DNA of 32,807 bases from NCBI GenBank assembly GCA_029262175.1, contig JAJCZV010000016.1:1-32807 (forward strand), in the 5' to 3' direction. Source of the DNA: Gemmatimonadota bacterium. Lineage in GTDB: Bacteria; Gemmatimonadota; Gemmatimonadetes; Palauibacterales; Palauibacteraceae. The position numbers and the translations under genes were made by a program. Shown here one piece after another: positions 25,749 to 32,807 of the stretch. How positions within the stretch are numbered: the first letter of the stretch is position 1; each line of letters starts with the position of its first letter. The notes below the pieces were generated by a model, which saw nothing but the letters and a program-made list of their open reading frames with translations, was not told the DNA's origin and did not search any database.

Positions 25749-26713
25749 GAAAGTTCGCTATCGGTGTCGCGGCTGCGGCCGGCGCGGTGTGGTACGCACG
25801 AGCGGTCACGAGGCGCAATGCCGCGCTGGTTCGGCCGCGAACGCGCGACGCGAACGGCAACGCCCTCCCCGTCAGTGTCCACACCTACGACGACGGGGAA
25901 ACCGTCGAATACACGGATGTCGGCGAAGGGGACGTGCTCGTCTGGATCCCAGGGGCCGACGGTCCCAAGGAAACATTCGGTTATCAGTTGCCCCGCTTTT
26001 CCAAAAACTACCGCGTAATTTGTGCGGATCTGCGGAGTCGCTTCGATGAATCGGACGACTTCGATCGGTTCGTCGAGGACATCTTGGAGCTGTGTGAAGC
26101 GGTCGACGTCGAGCGCTTCGTGCTCATCGGACAAAGCCTGGGGAGCGCCATCACGCTTCGGTTCGCGAGCCTCTTCCCCGAGCGGCTGCGCGGGATGGTG
26201 CTCTGCAATCCGTTGGCGCGCCTTTCCTATGAGCATGTGGGTCTCAACCGCACCCTGCTTATTCCGGTCGCGATGGCGACCACTCGCTGGCTGCCGACCG
26301 AGCTCAGCCGAGCGCTTGCCCGCGTTTGGTGTCGCTTGGGCCTGTGGCTGTTCGATGACTCTCCGGGGTCCGAGGCGCTGATCGACTACGCGCTCTACAC
26401 GGGCCCTCGAACGGTGTCGCCTCGGATCTCGGACGCGCGGGTCGACCGGCTCAAAGGATCCGATCTCGGTTCGGAGCTGAGCGGTATTCACGTGCCTGCG
26501 CTCGTGCTAAAGGGCCCGCAAGACCTGTATTGTCCCGTGAGTTGGGCGCTCGAGATCGTCGACCGCCTGCCGGATGCCACGTACGTCCCGATTCCCGGCA
26601 CGGGCCACTGCTCACATATTTCACGCCCCGGTGCGTTCAACACGGCGCTCGAAGATTGGTTGTCCGCCCTCGGGCCTGACGCGGGATCTGACTCCATGGG
26701 AGGCGACGCATGA
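25736..26713 (+). CDS. Alpha/beta hydrolase, membrane-anchored
   Basis: A 325-residue alpha/beta hydrolase. The start overlaps the peptidase gene by 13 nt. A hydrophobic segment at about 7-22 (FAIGVAAAAGAVWYARA) probably anchors it in the inner membrane. The nucleophile elbow is Gly-Gln-Ser134-Leu-Gly (VLIGQSLGSAIT), the acid Asp263 (GPQDLYCPV) and the base His291 or His294 (GTGHCSHIS). The region 170-245 forms a helical cap. The substrate, an ester, lactone or other, cannot be told. The stop overlaps the following transporter start as ATGA. Confidence 0.88.
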   Translation: MARLRKFAIGVAAAAGAVWYARAVTRRNAALVRPRTRDANGNALPVSVHTYDDGETVEYTDVGEGDVLVWIPGADGPKETFGYQLPRFSKNYRVICADLRSRFDESDDFDRFVEDILELCEAVDVERFVLIGQSLGSAITLRFASLFPERLRGMVLCNPLARLSYEHVGLNRTLLIPVAMATTRWLPTELSRALARVWCRLGLWLFDDSPGSEALIDYALYTGPRTVSPRISDARVDRLKGSDLGSELSGIHVPALVLKGPQDLYCPVSWALEIVDRLPDATYVPIPGTGHCSHISRPGAFNTALEDWLSALGPDAGSDSMGGDA

Positions 26714-28182
26714 CGAAGCCCGTCTTCAGTTCTCGGACGGCCATGATGTTGGCCATGCTCGGCATGGCGGTAGGAACCGGAAACATCTGGCGGTTTCCGC
26801 GCATCGCCGCGTCCAACGGGGGCGGATCGTTCCTCGTCGCTTGGGTGGTTTTCCTACTTCTGTGGTCCATCCCGCTGATCCTCGTCGAGTTTGCGGCCGG
26901 GAAGGCCTCCCGTTCGGGGCCGATCGGGGCCTTCGCCAAACTGGCCGGCAAAGGCACGAGCTGGATGGGCGCCTGGGTGGCCTTCGTCGCGACCGCGATC
27001 ATGTTCTATTACTCGGTCGTCATGGGTTGGACGCTGCGCTATCTGTACGGCGCAGTGACCGGTACGGTCCCCACCACGGCATGCGAGGCGGGCGCCACCG
27101 GGTGCGTCGGACCGCAGCAGTTTTGGGACGGGTTCATCGGGTCGCCGTGGCCGGTGGTCACGCACGCGCTCGCGATCGGGCTCGCAGTCGTGGTCGTGCT
27201 ACGAGGCGTACAGGGGATCGAACGGGCGGCCCGTATCCTCATCCCGAGTCTTTTGGTCCTCGTCGTGGCGTTGACGATTCGAGCGGTCACCCTTCCGGGC
27301 GCGAGCGCGGGGCTCGCGTTTCTGTTCACGCCGAACTGGAGCGATCTTGCCAACGCGGACATATGGCTCGAAGCGCTCACACAAAACGCGTGGGACACGG
27401 GCGCCGGCTGGGGGCTGATCACGGCGTACGCGATCTACATGAAGAAGCGCGAGGACACGACGCTCAACGCCTTCGTCCTGGGCTTCGGAAACAATTCGGT
27501 CTCATTGCTCGCGGGCATCATGGTGCTGTGCACGGTGTTCGCGACGCTACCGAATGCCGCGACAGAGATCGTTGGAGCGGGCAACGAGGGCCTCACCTTT
27601 ATCTGGGTTCCGCAGTTGTTTGGACTCATGCCCGGCGGATCGGTCTTCATGATCCTGTTCTTCCTGGCCCTGGTCTTTGCGGCTTGGAGCAGCCTGATCG
27701 CGATGATCGAGTTGGCGTCGCGCGTGCTCACGGACGCCGGAATGGCGCGGAAGAAGGCGATTCTGATCGTCGGCGCGCTCGGCTTCGGCCTCGGGCTCCC
27801 GTCGGCCATCTGGATCGAAGTGTTCCGGAATCAAGATTGGGTCTGGGGTGTGGGTCTGATGGTGAGCGGGCTGTTCTTCGCGATCCTGGTCATGCGGCAC
27901 GGAGTGGATCGATTCCGCACGACTCTGGTCAACAGCGACGGGAGCGATCTGGTCATCGGTCGCTGGTGGAACGTCGTCATCTACCTCGTCGCGGTGCAGG
28001 CGGTGGTCATCACCGTTTGGTGGTTGCTGCAAGCGATCAATACGGACGATCTCCGAGCGAGCTTCACGCTGTTTTCCGAGTTCAATGTCGGGACCGTGCT
28101 GATCCAGTGGGCGTTGGCCCTCAGCGTGTTTATTGGACTCAATCGTTGGCTGGCGGCAAACGCGACAGGGCAGGGCGAGTAG
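26710..28182 (+). CDS. Sodium:neurotransmitter symporter (NSS/SNF) family transporter
   Basis: A 490-residue polytopic protein of the NSS family (LeuT, MhsT relatives), sodium-coupled importers of amino acids and related compounds. The TM1 unwound region carries the hallmark GTGNIWRFP (residues 22-30) followed by NGGGSFLVAW, as in LeuT. About 11-12 hydrophobic segments can be followed, including AWVAFVATAIMFYYSVVMGW, and VFMILFFLALVFAAWSSLIA as TM8. A loop with two cysteines (TACEAGATGCVG) lies between TM3 and TM4. The ATG overlaps the upstream stop. Its presence beside peptidases fits uptake of amino acids, but the substrate is not shown. Confidence 0.93.
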   Translation: MTKPVFSSRTAMMLAMLGMAVGTGNIWRFPRIAASNGGGSFLVAWVVFLLLWSIPLILVEFAAGKASRSGPIGAFAKLAGKGTSWMGAWVAFVATAIMFYYSVVMGWTLRYLYGAVTGTVPTTACEAGATGCVGPQQFWDGFIGSPWPVVTHALAIGLAVVVVLRGVQGIERAARILIPSLLVLVVALTIRAVTLPGASAGLAFLFTPNWSDLANADIWLEALTQNAWDTGAGWGLITAYAIYMKKREDTTLNAFVLGFGNNSVSLLAGIMVLCTVFATLPNAATEIVGAGNEGLTFIWVPQLFGLMPGGSVFMILFFLALVFAAWSSLIAMIELASRVLTDAGMARKKAILIVGALGFGLGLPSAIWIEVFRNQDWVWGVGLMVSGLFFAILVMRHGVDRFRTTLVNSDGSDLVIGRWWNVVIYLVAVQAVVITVWWLLQAINTDDLRASFTLFSEFNVGTVLIQWALALSVFIGLNRWLAANATGQGE

Positions 28183-28186
28183 CGGA

Positions 28187-28714
28187 GTGTCTGCGACTTC
28201 GGGTCCCCCGGACACGGCGGCGGCCGCGTTTAGAGCTGCGATGTCCCACCTGGCGGGTGGTGTCGTGATCGTCACGACCCAGGGTCCCGGAGACACGGAT
28301 TTTGGGATGACGGCCACCGCCGTTTGCTCGGTCTCGCTCGACCCGCCATTGGTGATGACGTGTATGAATCACCAAACCGCGACCCATCGGGCCGTGGAGG
28401 CCTCTGGCGTCTTCGCGCTAAATCTTCTCCCCGCAGGCGAGGAAGCGCTGGCCCGAAGATTCGCATCGAAGGGAGATGACAAATTCGCGGGGTTGGGTAG
28501 CTCTCGACGCTCGACAGGCGCTCCGATTCTCGACGCGGCGCTCGCATACTGCGACTGCAATGTAGAAGAGAGCGTGTCCGCGGGAGATCACACGATCTTC
28601 ATTGGACGCGTGTTGGATTCCGGTGTGTCGGCGGCGGGCGGGGAGACGCCGCTACTCTACTTCCGCGGCGACTACGGGTCCGTGCGCCCACTCGCCGAAC
28701 CGGACGGGGACTGA
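28187..28714 (+). CDS. Flavin reductase-like, FMN-binding split-barrel protein
   Basis: A 175-residue member of the flavin reductase (HpaC/RutF-type) family. These proteins reduce free FMN or FAD with NAD(P)H or bind flavin in two-component monooxygenases. The split-barrel signature starts with FRAAMSHLAGGVVIVTTQ and continues DFGMTATAVCSVSLDPPLVM, FALNLLPAGEEALARRFAS and HTIFIGRVLDSG. It ends with LLYFRGDYGSVRPL. I chose the GTG at 28187, 4 nt after the transporter stop with GGAG-like bases ahead; the longer frame would run inside the transporter gene, and an ATG at about 28241 is a fallback. No partner oxygenase is encoded in the window. Confidence 0.87.
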   Translation: MSATSGPPDTAAAAFRAAMSHLAGGVVIVTTQGPGDTDFGMTATAVCSVSLDPPLVMTCMNHQTATHRAVEASGVFALNLLPAGEEALARRFASKGDDKFAGLGSSRRSTGAPILDAALAYCDCNVEESVSAGDHTIFIGRVLDSGVSAAGGETPLLYFRGDYGSVRPLAEPDGD

Positions 28715-28716
28715 CG

Positions 28717-29931
28717 ATGCCGCTCTTCGGAGGATTTCGCATCGGGCGATGGTTCGGGTTCCCGATCCGCATCGACTACTCGTGGTTTCTCGTCGCTGCG
28801 CTCGTCGTATGGACGTTCAGTTGGAGCGAGTTTCCCCGGCGGCTGCCGAACTACGGGCAGGCGACCTACCTCGCCATGGGGACGGCCGCGGCGCTGCTGT
28901 TTTTTCTTTCGGTCTTGCTGCACGAGCTTGGGCACGCGGTCGTCGCGCGAGCCCGCGGCATCACCGTCGAGAGCATTACGCTCTTCATCTTTGGCGGAAT
29001 CGCGCAGGCGCGCGACGAACCCAAACGTCCCTTGGATGAGTTTCTGCTCACCGCAGCGGGCCCGCTGACCAGTCTCCTATTGGCCGGCATCTTCCACGGA
29101 GGACGGTTGGCCGCAGAGGCCGCATCTGCCCCGCCGCCGATCACGACGGTTTTTGGTTTTCTGGCTCTGCTGAACTTCGTCTTGGCTGTGTTCAACATGA
29201 TCCCCGGGTTCCCCCTCGATGGCGGGCGCATCTTCCGATCGATCGCTTGGGCGGCCACGGGCGATCTGGTGCGCGCGACCCGATGGGCCACGTGGGGTGG
29301 GCGGTTGTTCGGTGGGGCATTGATCGCGCTCGGGATCCTCGGGCTCACCCGCGGCGACTTCTTGGCGGGCGTTTGGGCTGGATTCATCGGATGGTTCCTC
29401 ATCAACGCTGCGACGACGAGCTACAAACACTTCGAGCTTCGACAGCTGTTACGAGAGATCCCCGTGTCGCGAGTCATGTCGCCCGATCCGTCTCAAATCG
29501 ATGCGAACCTGATGTTGGAGCAGGCCATCTCCGACTATTTCATGCGAGGGCGACAGGAGGCGTATCCGGTCCAGCTCGACGGGGTGTTGATCGGCGTCTT
29601 GGAGCTCTCCCGCGTCGCCGCCGTCCCAGTCCCGCTGCGCGCTACGACGCACGTCTCCGACGTCATGCGTCCGACGTACGAGTTGGTCGCGGCGCGTCCC
29701 ACCGATTCGCTCGCCGATGTCATCTCGAGAGCCGAGGATGGCGTCATGAGCCTCTTGGTGATCGAGGATCGCCGAGTCGTCGGCATGCTCGACTTGGGCG
29801 AGATCGGAACTTGGGCGCGACGGATGAGCCGCCTCGGCCTCGTCTCTCTCGATCCCCCCGTGGGCGGGACAGGCGTAGGATCCCACCACGTCAAACGATC
29901 GGTCGGCTCGCCTGCCGAGGAGCGCGCGTAG
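28717..29931 (+). CDS. Site-2 protease (M50) family metalloprotease with CBS domains
   Basis: A 404-residue intramembrane zinc protease of the M50/SpoIVFB type. The zinc site His69-Glu70-xx-His73 (LLHELGHAVVAR) lies in a membrane segment, and the third ligand Asp168 is in PGFPLDGGRIFRS. Five to six hydrophobic segments span residues 20-240. A tandem CBS domain follows (about 255-372, VSRVMSPDPSQID ... VSDVMRPTYELVAARPTDSL), ending in a disordered tail. CBS domains bind adenine nucleotides, so protease activity may answer to energy state. It starts 2 nt after the previous stop. No anti-sigma factor or other obvious substrate is nearby. Confidence 0.92.
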   Translation: MPLFGGFRIGRWFGFPIRIDYSWFLVAALVVWTFSWSEFPRRLPNYGQATYLAMGTAAALLFFLSVLLHELGHAVVARARGITVESITLFIFGGIAQARDEPKRPLDEFLLTAAGPLTSLLLAGIFHGGRLAAEAASAPPPITTVFGFLALLNFVLAVFNMIPGFPLDGGRIFRSIAWAATGDLVRATRWATWGGRLFGGALIALGILGLTRGDFLAGVWAGFIGWFLINAATTSYKHFELRQLLREIPVSRVMSPDPSQIDANLMLEQAISDYFMRGRQEAYPVQLDGVLIGVLELSRVAAVPVPLRATTHVSDVMRPTYELVAARPTDSLADVISRAEDGVMSLLVIEDRRVVGMLDLGEIGTWARRMSRLGLVSLDPPVGGTGVGSHHVKRSVGSPAEERA

Positions 29932-29932
29932 C

Positions 29933-30592
29933 GTGCCGCGGCCGCGATCCAAGGCGGCGCGAGTCGAACTCGCGCAGGCGTTGAGTCCGCAGTTGGAACG
30001 TCTCTATCCGAGTTTGAAGGTGTCGCTTGATTGGGAAACACCGCTCGAGCTGACGGTCGCGACCGTGCTGTCGGCGCAATGCACGGACGAGCGAGTGAAT
30101 CAGGTCACACGGTCACTCTTTCCGCGTTACCCCGACGCGGCCGCCTACGCGAACGCACCGCTGGACGATCTCGAAGAGGCCGTGCGTCCGACCGGCTTCT
30201 TCCGAAACAAAGCGCGACATCTCCAGGGGCTGGGCATGCGTCTCGAGGAGGCGTACGGGGGAGAGGTTCCCGCGACGATGGAGGATCTCCTCACGTTGCC
30301 GGGCGTCGCCCGCAAGACCGCGAATGTGGTTCTTCAAAACGCGTTCGACATCCGTGAGGGCGTCGTCGTCGATACGCACGTGAAGCGCGTCGCCTACCGG
30401 CTCGGCCTCACCAACGCTACGGAGCCTCTGAAGATCGAGGCCGATCTCATGAAGCTTCTGCCGAGAGAAGAGTGGCACGCGTTTCCCTGGCGCCTGATTC
30501 TTCACGGACGCACGGTCTGCCACGCGCGTAAGCCGCGGTGCGACGAATGTCCCGTCGCCGACCTGTGTCCGAGCAAAGGGAAGTTCGGCTGA
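29933..30592 (+). CDS. nth: Endonuclease III (DNA glycosylase/AP lyase)
   Basis: A 219-residue base-excision repair enzyme that removes oxidised pyrimidines and nicks at abasic sites. The helix-hairpin-helix LPGVARKTANVVLQNAF carries the catalytic Lys128, and Asp147 is in VVDTHVKRVAYRLG. The C-terminal 4Fe-4S cluster is Cys196-X6-Cys203-X2-Cys206-X5-Cys212, the canonical spacing. The start is a GTG one base after the previous stop. The length and motifs match E. coli Nth (211 residues) closely. The stop TGA overlaps a candidate CTG start of the next gene. Confidence 0.95.
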   Translation: MPRPRSKAARVELAQALSPQLERLYPSLKVSLDWETPLELTVATVLSAQCTDERVNQVTRSLFPRYPDAAAYANAPLDDLEEAVRPTGFFRNKARHLQGLGMRLEEAYGGEVPATMEDLLTLPGVARKTANVVLQNAFDIREGVVVDTHVKRVAYRLGLTNATEPLKIEADLMKLLPREEWHAFPWRLILHGRTVCHARKPRCDECPVADLCPSKGKFG

Positions 30593-31731
30593 GCAGCGCT
30601 TCAACCCGGGACTCGCGCGACTTGAGAGAGGCCGTGCGCACGGCCGCGCTGCAGTGTGGCTTCGATCAAGTCGGGTTCGCCCCGGCGGAGGCGCCCCTCC
30701 ACGCCCAAGAGTATCGCGAGTGGTTGAGCCAGGATTTCCATGGCGAGATGAGCTACATGGGGCGTCCAGACGCCGTCGCGCGTCGAGTCGACCCCAGAGA
30801 GGCGCTGTCGGGCTGCCGCACGATCATCGTGACCAGCTTGGTCTACGGTCCGCAGGCTTCGTGGGGCGGTGCAGCGGCCATCCCCGAGGAGCACGCGGAC
30901 TCGCGTGGGAGCGACGAACGTTCGGGGCGCCGACTCCCCGTGATCGCACGGTATGCCAAGGGCCGCGACTATCACGACGTGTTCGAGACGCGACTCGACC
31001 AGTTGGCGTCCGCGATCCGAGCGCTCGCTCCGAACGCGATCACGAAGCGCTACGTGGACTATGGTCCCGTGCTCGAGCGGGATCATGCGCAACGGGCTGG
31101 TCTCGGCTGGATCGGTAAGAACACCATGTTGATCGAACCGACGCTCGGGTCCTACTTCATGCTGGGAGAACTGCTCACCGATCTCGACCTCCCTCCGGAC
31201 GAACCCTTCGTCGCAGATCGTTGCGGCACGTGCGATCGATGCATGGTCGCGTGCCCGACCGACGCCATCGTCGCGGAGCGAAGCCTCGACGCGCGCCGAT
31301 GCATTTCGTATCTAACGATCGAGCTCAAGGGGTCGATCCCAGTAGACCTCAGAGCCGCGATCGGGAATCGAATATTCGGTTGCGACATCTGTCAGGAAGT
31401 GTGTCCGTGGAATGCCGACTCGCCCGTGCCTGAACACGGACCATTTGGTTTGGCTCCGGGCCGTCCGGTGCCGCCGGATGACATGGTCCAATGGAGCACG
31501 GAGTTGCTCGCTCTGGACGAGCAGCGCTTTCGTGCCCGGTACGAGGGGACCGCGTTGAGTCGGCCGGGAAGGGCCGGTCTGCTGCGAAACCTCGCCGTCG
31601 GGCTTGGAAACACCGGGGACGAGACAGCGCTTCCCGTGCTGCGACGAATGATCGAGGATGAGTCGGAACTCGTGCGTGAGCACGCTCAGTGGGCGCTCGA
31701 ACGCCACCGGACCGAGAATACTGGCTCCTAG
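30589..31731 (+). CDS. queG: Epoxyqueuosine reductase QueG (likely CTG start)
   Basis: A 380-residue cobalamin- and Fe-S-dependent enzyme for the last step of queuosine synthesis in tRNA, reducing epoxyqueuosine to queuosine. The catalytic Asp157 is in YVDYGPVLERDHAQRAGLGW. The two 4Fe-4S clusters are supplied by Cys212/215/218/222 (CGTCDRCMVACP), Cys238 and Cys265/268/272 (CDICQEVCPW). The C-terminus has a HEAT-like repeat. The frame is open back to 30538 within nth. A CTG at 30589 overlaps the nth stop as CTGA, has AAAGGGAAG 5 nt ahead, and gives the same N-terminal length as E. coli QueG (379 residues). In-frame ATG 30547 or GTG 30565 are alternatives. There are no other queuosine genes in the window. 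Confidence 0.93.
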   Translation: MSSASTRDSRDLREAVRTAALQCGFDQVGFAPAEAPLHAQEYREWLSQDFHGEMSYMGRPDAVARRVDPREALSGCRTIIVTSLVYGPQASWGGAAAIPEEHADSRGSDERSGRRLPVIARYAKGRDYHDVFETRLDQLASAIRALAPNAITKRYVDYGPVLERDHAQRAGLGWIGKNTMLIEPTLGSYFMLGELLTDLDLPPDEPFVADRCGTCDRCMVACPTDAIVAERSLDARRCISYLTIELKGSIPVDLRAAIGNRIFGCDICQEVCPWNADSPVPEHGPFGLAPGRPVPPDDMVQWSTELLALDEQRFRARYEGTALSRPGRAGLLRNLAVGLGNTGDETALPVLRRMIEDESELVREHAQWALERHRTENTGS

Positions 31732-31740
31732 GAGACAAGC

Positions 31741-32807
31741 GTGGAGATTTTGAGAGGATTTTGGGTAGGGGTCAGCCCGATGGTGCGACCGCTCATTGTG
31801 CTGACATCGGTCGTGATCCTGCTGGTGTTGACCGAGCGCGCGCTTCGGAGCCGAGAGACGAGCAGGGCCCAACCGCGCTTCGCGACACATCTCCTCATGC
31901 TTGTTGCGTCGCTTGCCGGCCTCGTCGCCATCATCCTCACGCTCCCGATCGCGAGCGATACGCGCGGACAGCTACTCAACTTTCTCGGTCTTGTGCTCAC
32001 CGGTGCGATCGCGCTCTCCTCGACGACGATTATCGGAAACGCGATGGCCGGCGTCATGTTGCGCGCCGTCCGAAATTTCAGCGCCGGCGATCTCTTGAGG
32101 GTCGGGGACCACTTCGGTCGGGTCTCCGAGCGCGGTCTGTTTCACACGGAGATACAAACCGAGACCCGAGACTTCACGACCTTGCCAAACATGTACCTGG
32201 TCTCGACCCCGGTTACGGTGATTCGTTCATCGGGTACGCTCATCGCCACAGAGTTGTCGCTGGGGTATGATGCGAATCGGGCCGAAGTGGAGAAGCGGCT
32301 GCTCAACGCCGCGAAGGCCGTCGGCCTCGAGGATCCCTTCGTGCACATCACGGACCTGGGGGATTTCTCCGTTACGTATCGCATCGCCGGCAAGCTCGTG
32401 GACCAGAAAGAAAAGCAGGGACGCACATCGGCGCCGCTCATTCTTACAAATGAATCGCGACTTCGTGGCGCGATCATGGACGCGCTTCATGGGGCGGGGA
32501 TCGAAATCGTTTCCCCGACGTTCATGAACACACGCGCGTTCGCCACCGAGCATGCGTTCGTGTCCGAGCCCAAGCGTTTCGCCGAGGCGGAGCCCGATGG
32601 CCCCGCGGCCGAAGAAGTGATGTTCGACAAGGCGGAAGTGGTCTCGAAGCTCGAGGACGAGCGGCAAGCGGTGGCCGAAGAGATCCAGGCGGTCCGCGAG
32701 CAGCTCAAAGAGGAGAAACCGGACCCGGAGACGAGTCAAGCGGCCACGGAACGACTGGCCGCGCTCGAGGAGCAGGCGAAGGAGTTGGCCGGGCGTCTGG
32801 CCGATCC
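31741..32807 (+). CDS. MscS-family mechanosensitive channel, partial (3' end beyond window)
   Basis: At least 355 residues of a small-conductance mechanosensitive channel. Three hydrophobic segments lie at about 18-33 (LIVLTSVVILLVL), 50-70 (LLMLVASLAGLVAIIL) and 80-105. The last, with SSTTIIGNAMAGVMLRAVRN, is the pore-lining helix plus the conserved start of the beta domain. SAGDLLRVGDHFGRV and TLPNMYLVSTPV are typical MscS beta-domain stretches. From about residue 280 a charged region predicts a long acidic coiled coil (VVSKLEDERQAVAEEIQAVR onward), still running at the window edge. The GTG at 31741 follows GGAG by 6 nt and lies 9 nt after queG. The channel should release solutes on osmotic downshock. 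Confidence 0.87.
   Translation, partial: MEILRGFWVGVSPMVRPLIVLTSVVILLVLTERALRSRETSRAQPRFATHLLMLVASLAGLVAIILTLPIASDTRGQLLNFLGLVLTGAIALSSTTIIGNAMAGVMLRAVRNFSAGDLLRVGDHFGRVSERGLFHTEIQTETRDFTTLPNMYLVSTPVTVIRSSGTLIATELSLGYDANRAEVEKRLLNAAKAVGLEDPFVHITDLGDFSVTYRIAGKLVDQKEKQGRTSAPLILTNESRLRGAIMDALHGAGIEIVSPTFMNTRAFATEHAFVSEPKRFAEAEPDGPAAEEVMFDKAEVVSKLEDERQAVAEEIQAVREQLKEEKPDPETSQAATERLAALEEQAKELAGRLAD

Noticed and set aside
26574..28268. 564-codon plus-strand frame across the NSS transporter
   Set aside because: It is out of frame with the clear transporter, is Arg/Gly/His-rich without motifs, and runs across three genes.

Overview
The window is GC-rich, gene-dense bacterial chromosome with no RNA gene, insertion sequence, prophage, CRISPR array or transcription-factor gene that I can recognise. 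An lpxA gene, several Tat and lipoprotein signals and a bactofilin point to a diderm (outer-membrane) bacterium. The mix of Tat-exported sugar-oxidation enzymes, secreted amidohydrolases, an S9 peptidase, an LVIVD-repeat protein and a kinase-M23-aminotransferase fusion resembles what I associate with Gemmatimonadota or related free-living heterotrophs. That placement is an inference from gene content, not a phylogenetic result.

Region 1 (1-6521) is dominated by exported enzymes. Three minus-strand genes, 2814->1951 (sugar phosphate isomerase/epimerase-like TIM barrel), 1929->1051 (hydroxypyruvate-isomerase-like TIM barrel) and 947->1 (aldo/keto reductase, cut by the window edge), diverge from a plus-strand pair. 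That pair is a Tat-signal gluconate-dehydrogenase subunit-3-like protein (2912-3508) and a GMC flavoprotein dehydrogenase (3505-5208). The 97 bp between the two sets holds a long dyad symmetry. I read this as a periplasmic sugar or glycoside oxidation module, possibly of the 3-keto-glycoside type. A Tat-signal class V aminotransferase (6521->5211) converges on it.

Region 2 (6730-11276) holds lpxA outside its usual gene cluster and behind a possible four-codon leader ORF, a small lipoprotein, and a 1031-residue protein joining a small-molecule kinase, an M23 metallopeptidase domain and a class III aminotransferase.

Region 3 (11416-21902) is all plus strand. A secreted Ig-like/LVIVD protein is coupled to an amidohydrolase. 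A second tight set then reads S9 glutamyl-endopeptidase-like peptidase, enoyl-CoA hydratase, ADP-forming acyl-CoA synthetase and D-aminoacylase-like lipoprotein. It looks like a peptide/acyl degradation operon ending in substrate-level ATP formation.

Region 4 (21903-32807): two hairpins separate the D-aminoacylase from a convergent bactofilin gene. A 349-bp divergent control region follows. Then nine plus-strand genes run almost without gaps to the window end: glycyl-tRNA synthetase, M3-like peptidase, alpha/beta hydrolase, NSS sodium symporter, flavin reductase, site-2 protease with CBS domains, endonuclease III, epoxyqueuosine reductase and an MscS channel (cut by the edge). Start-stop overlaps (ATGA, GTGA and a probable CTGA) suggest widespread translational coupling.
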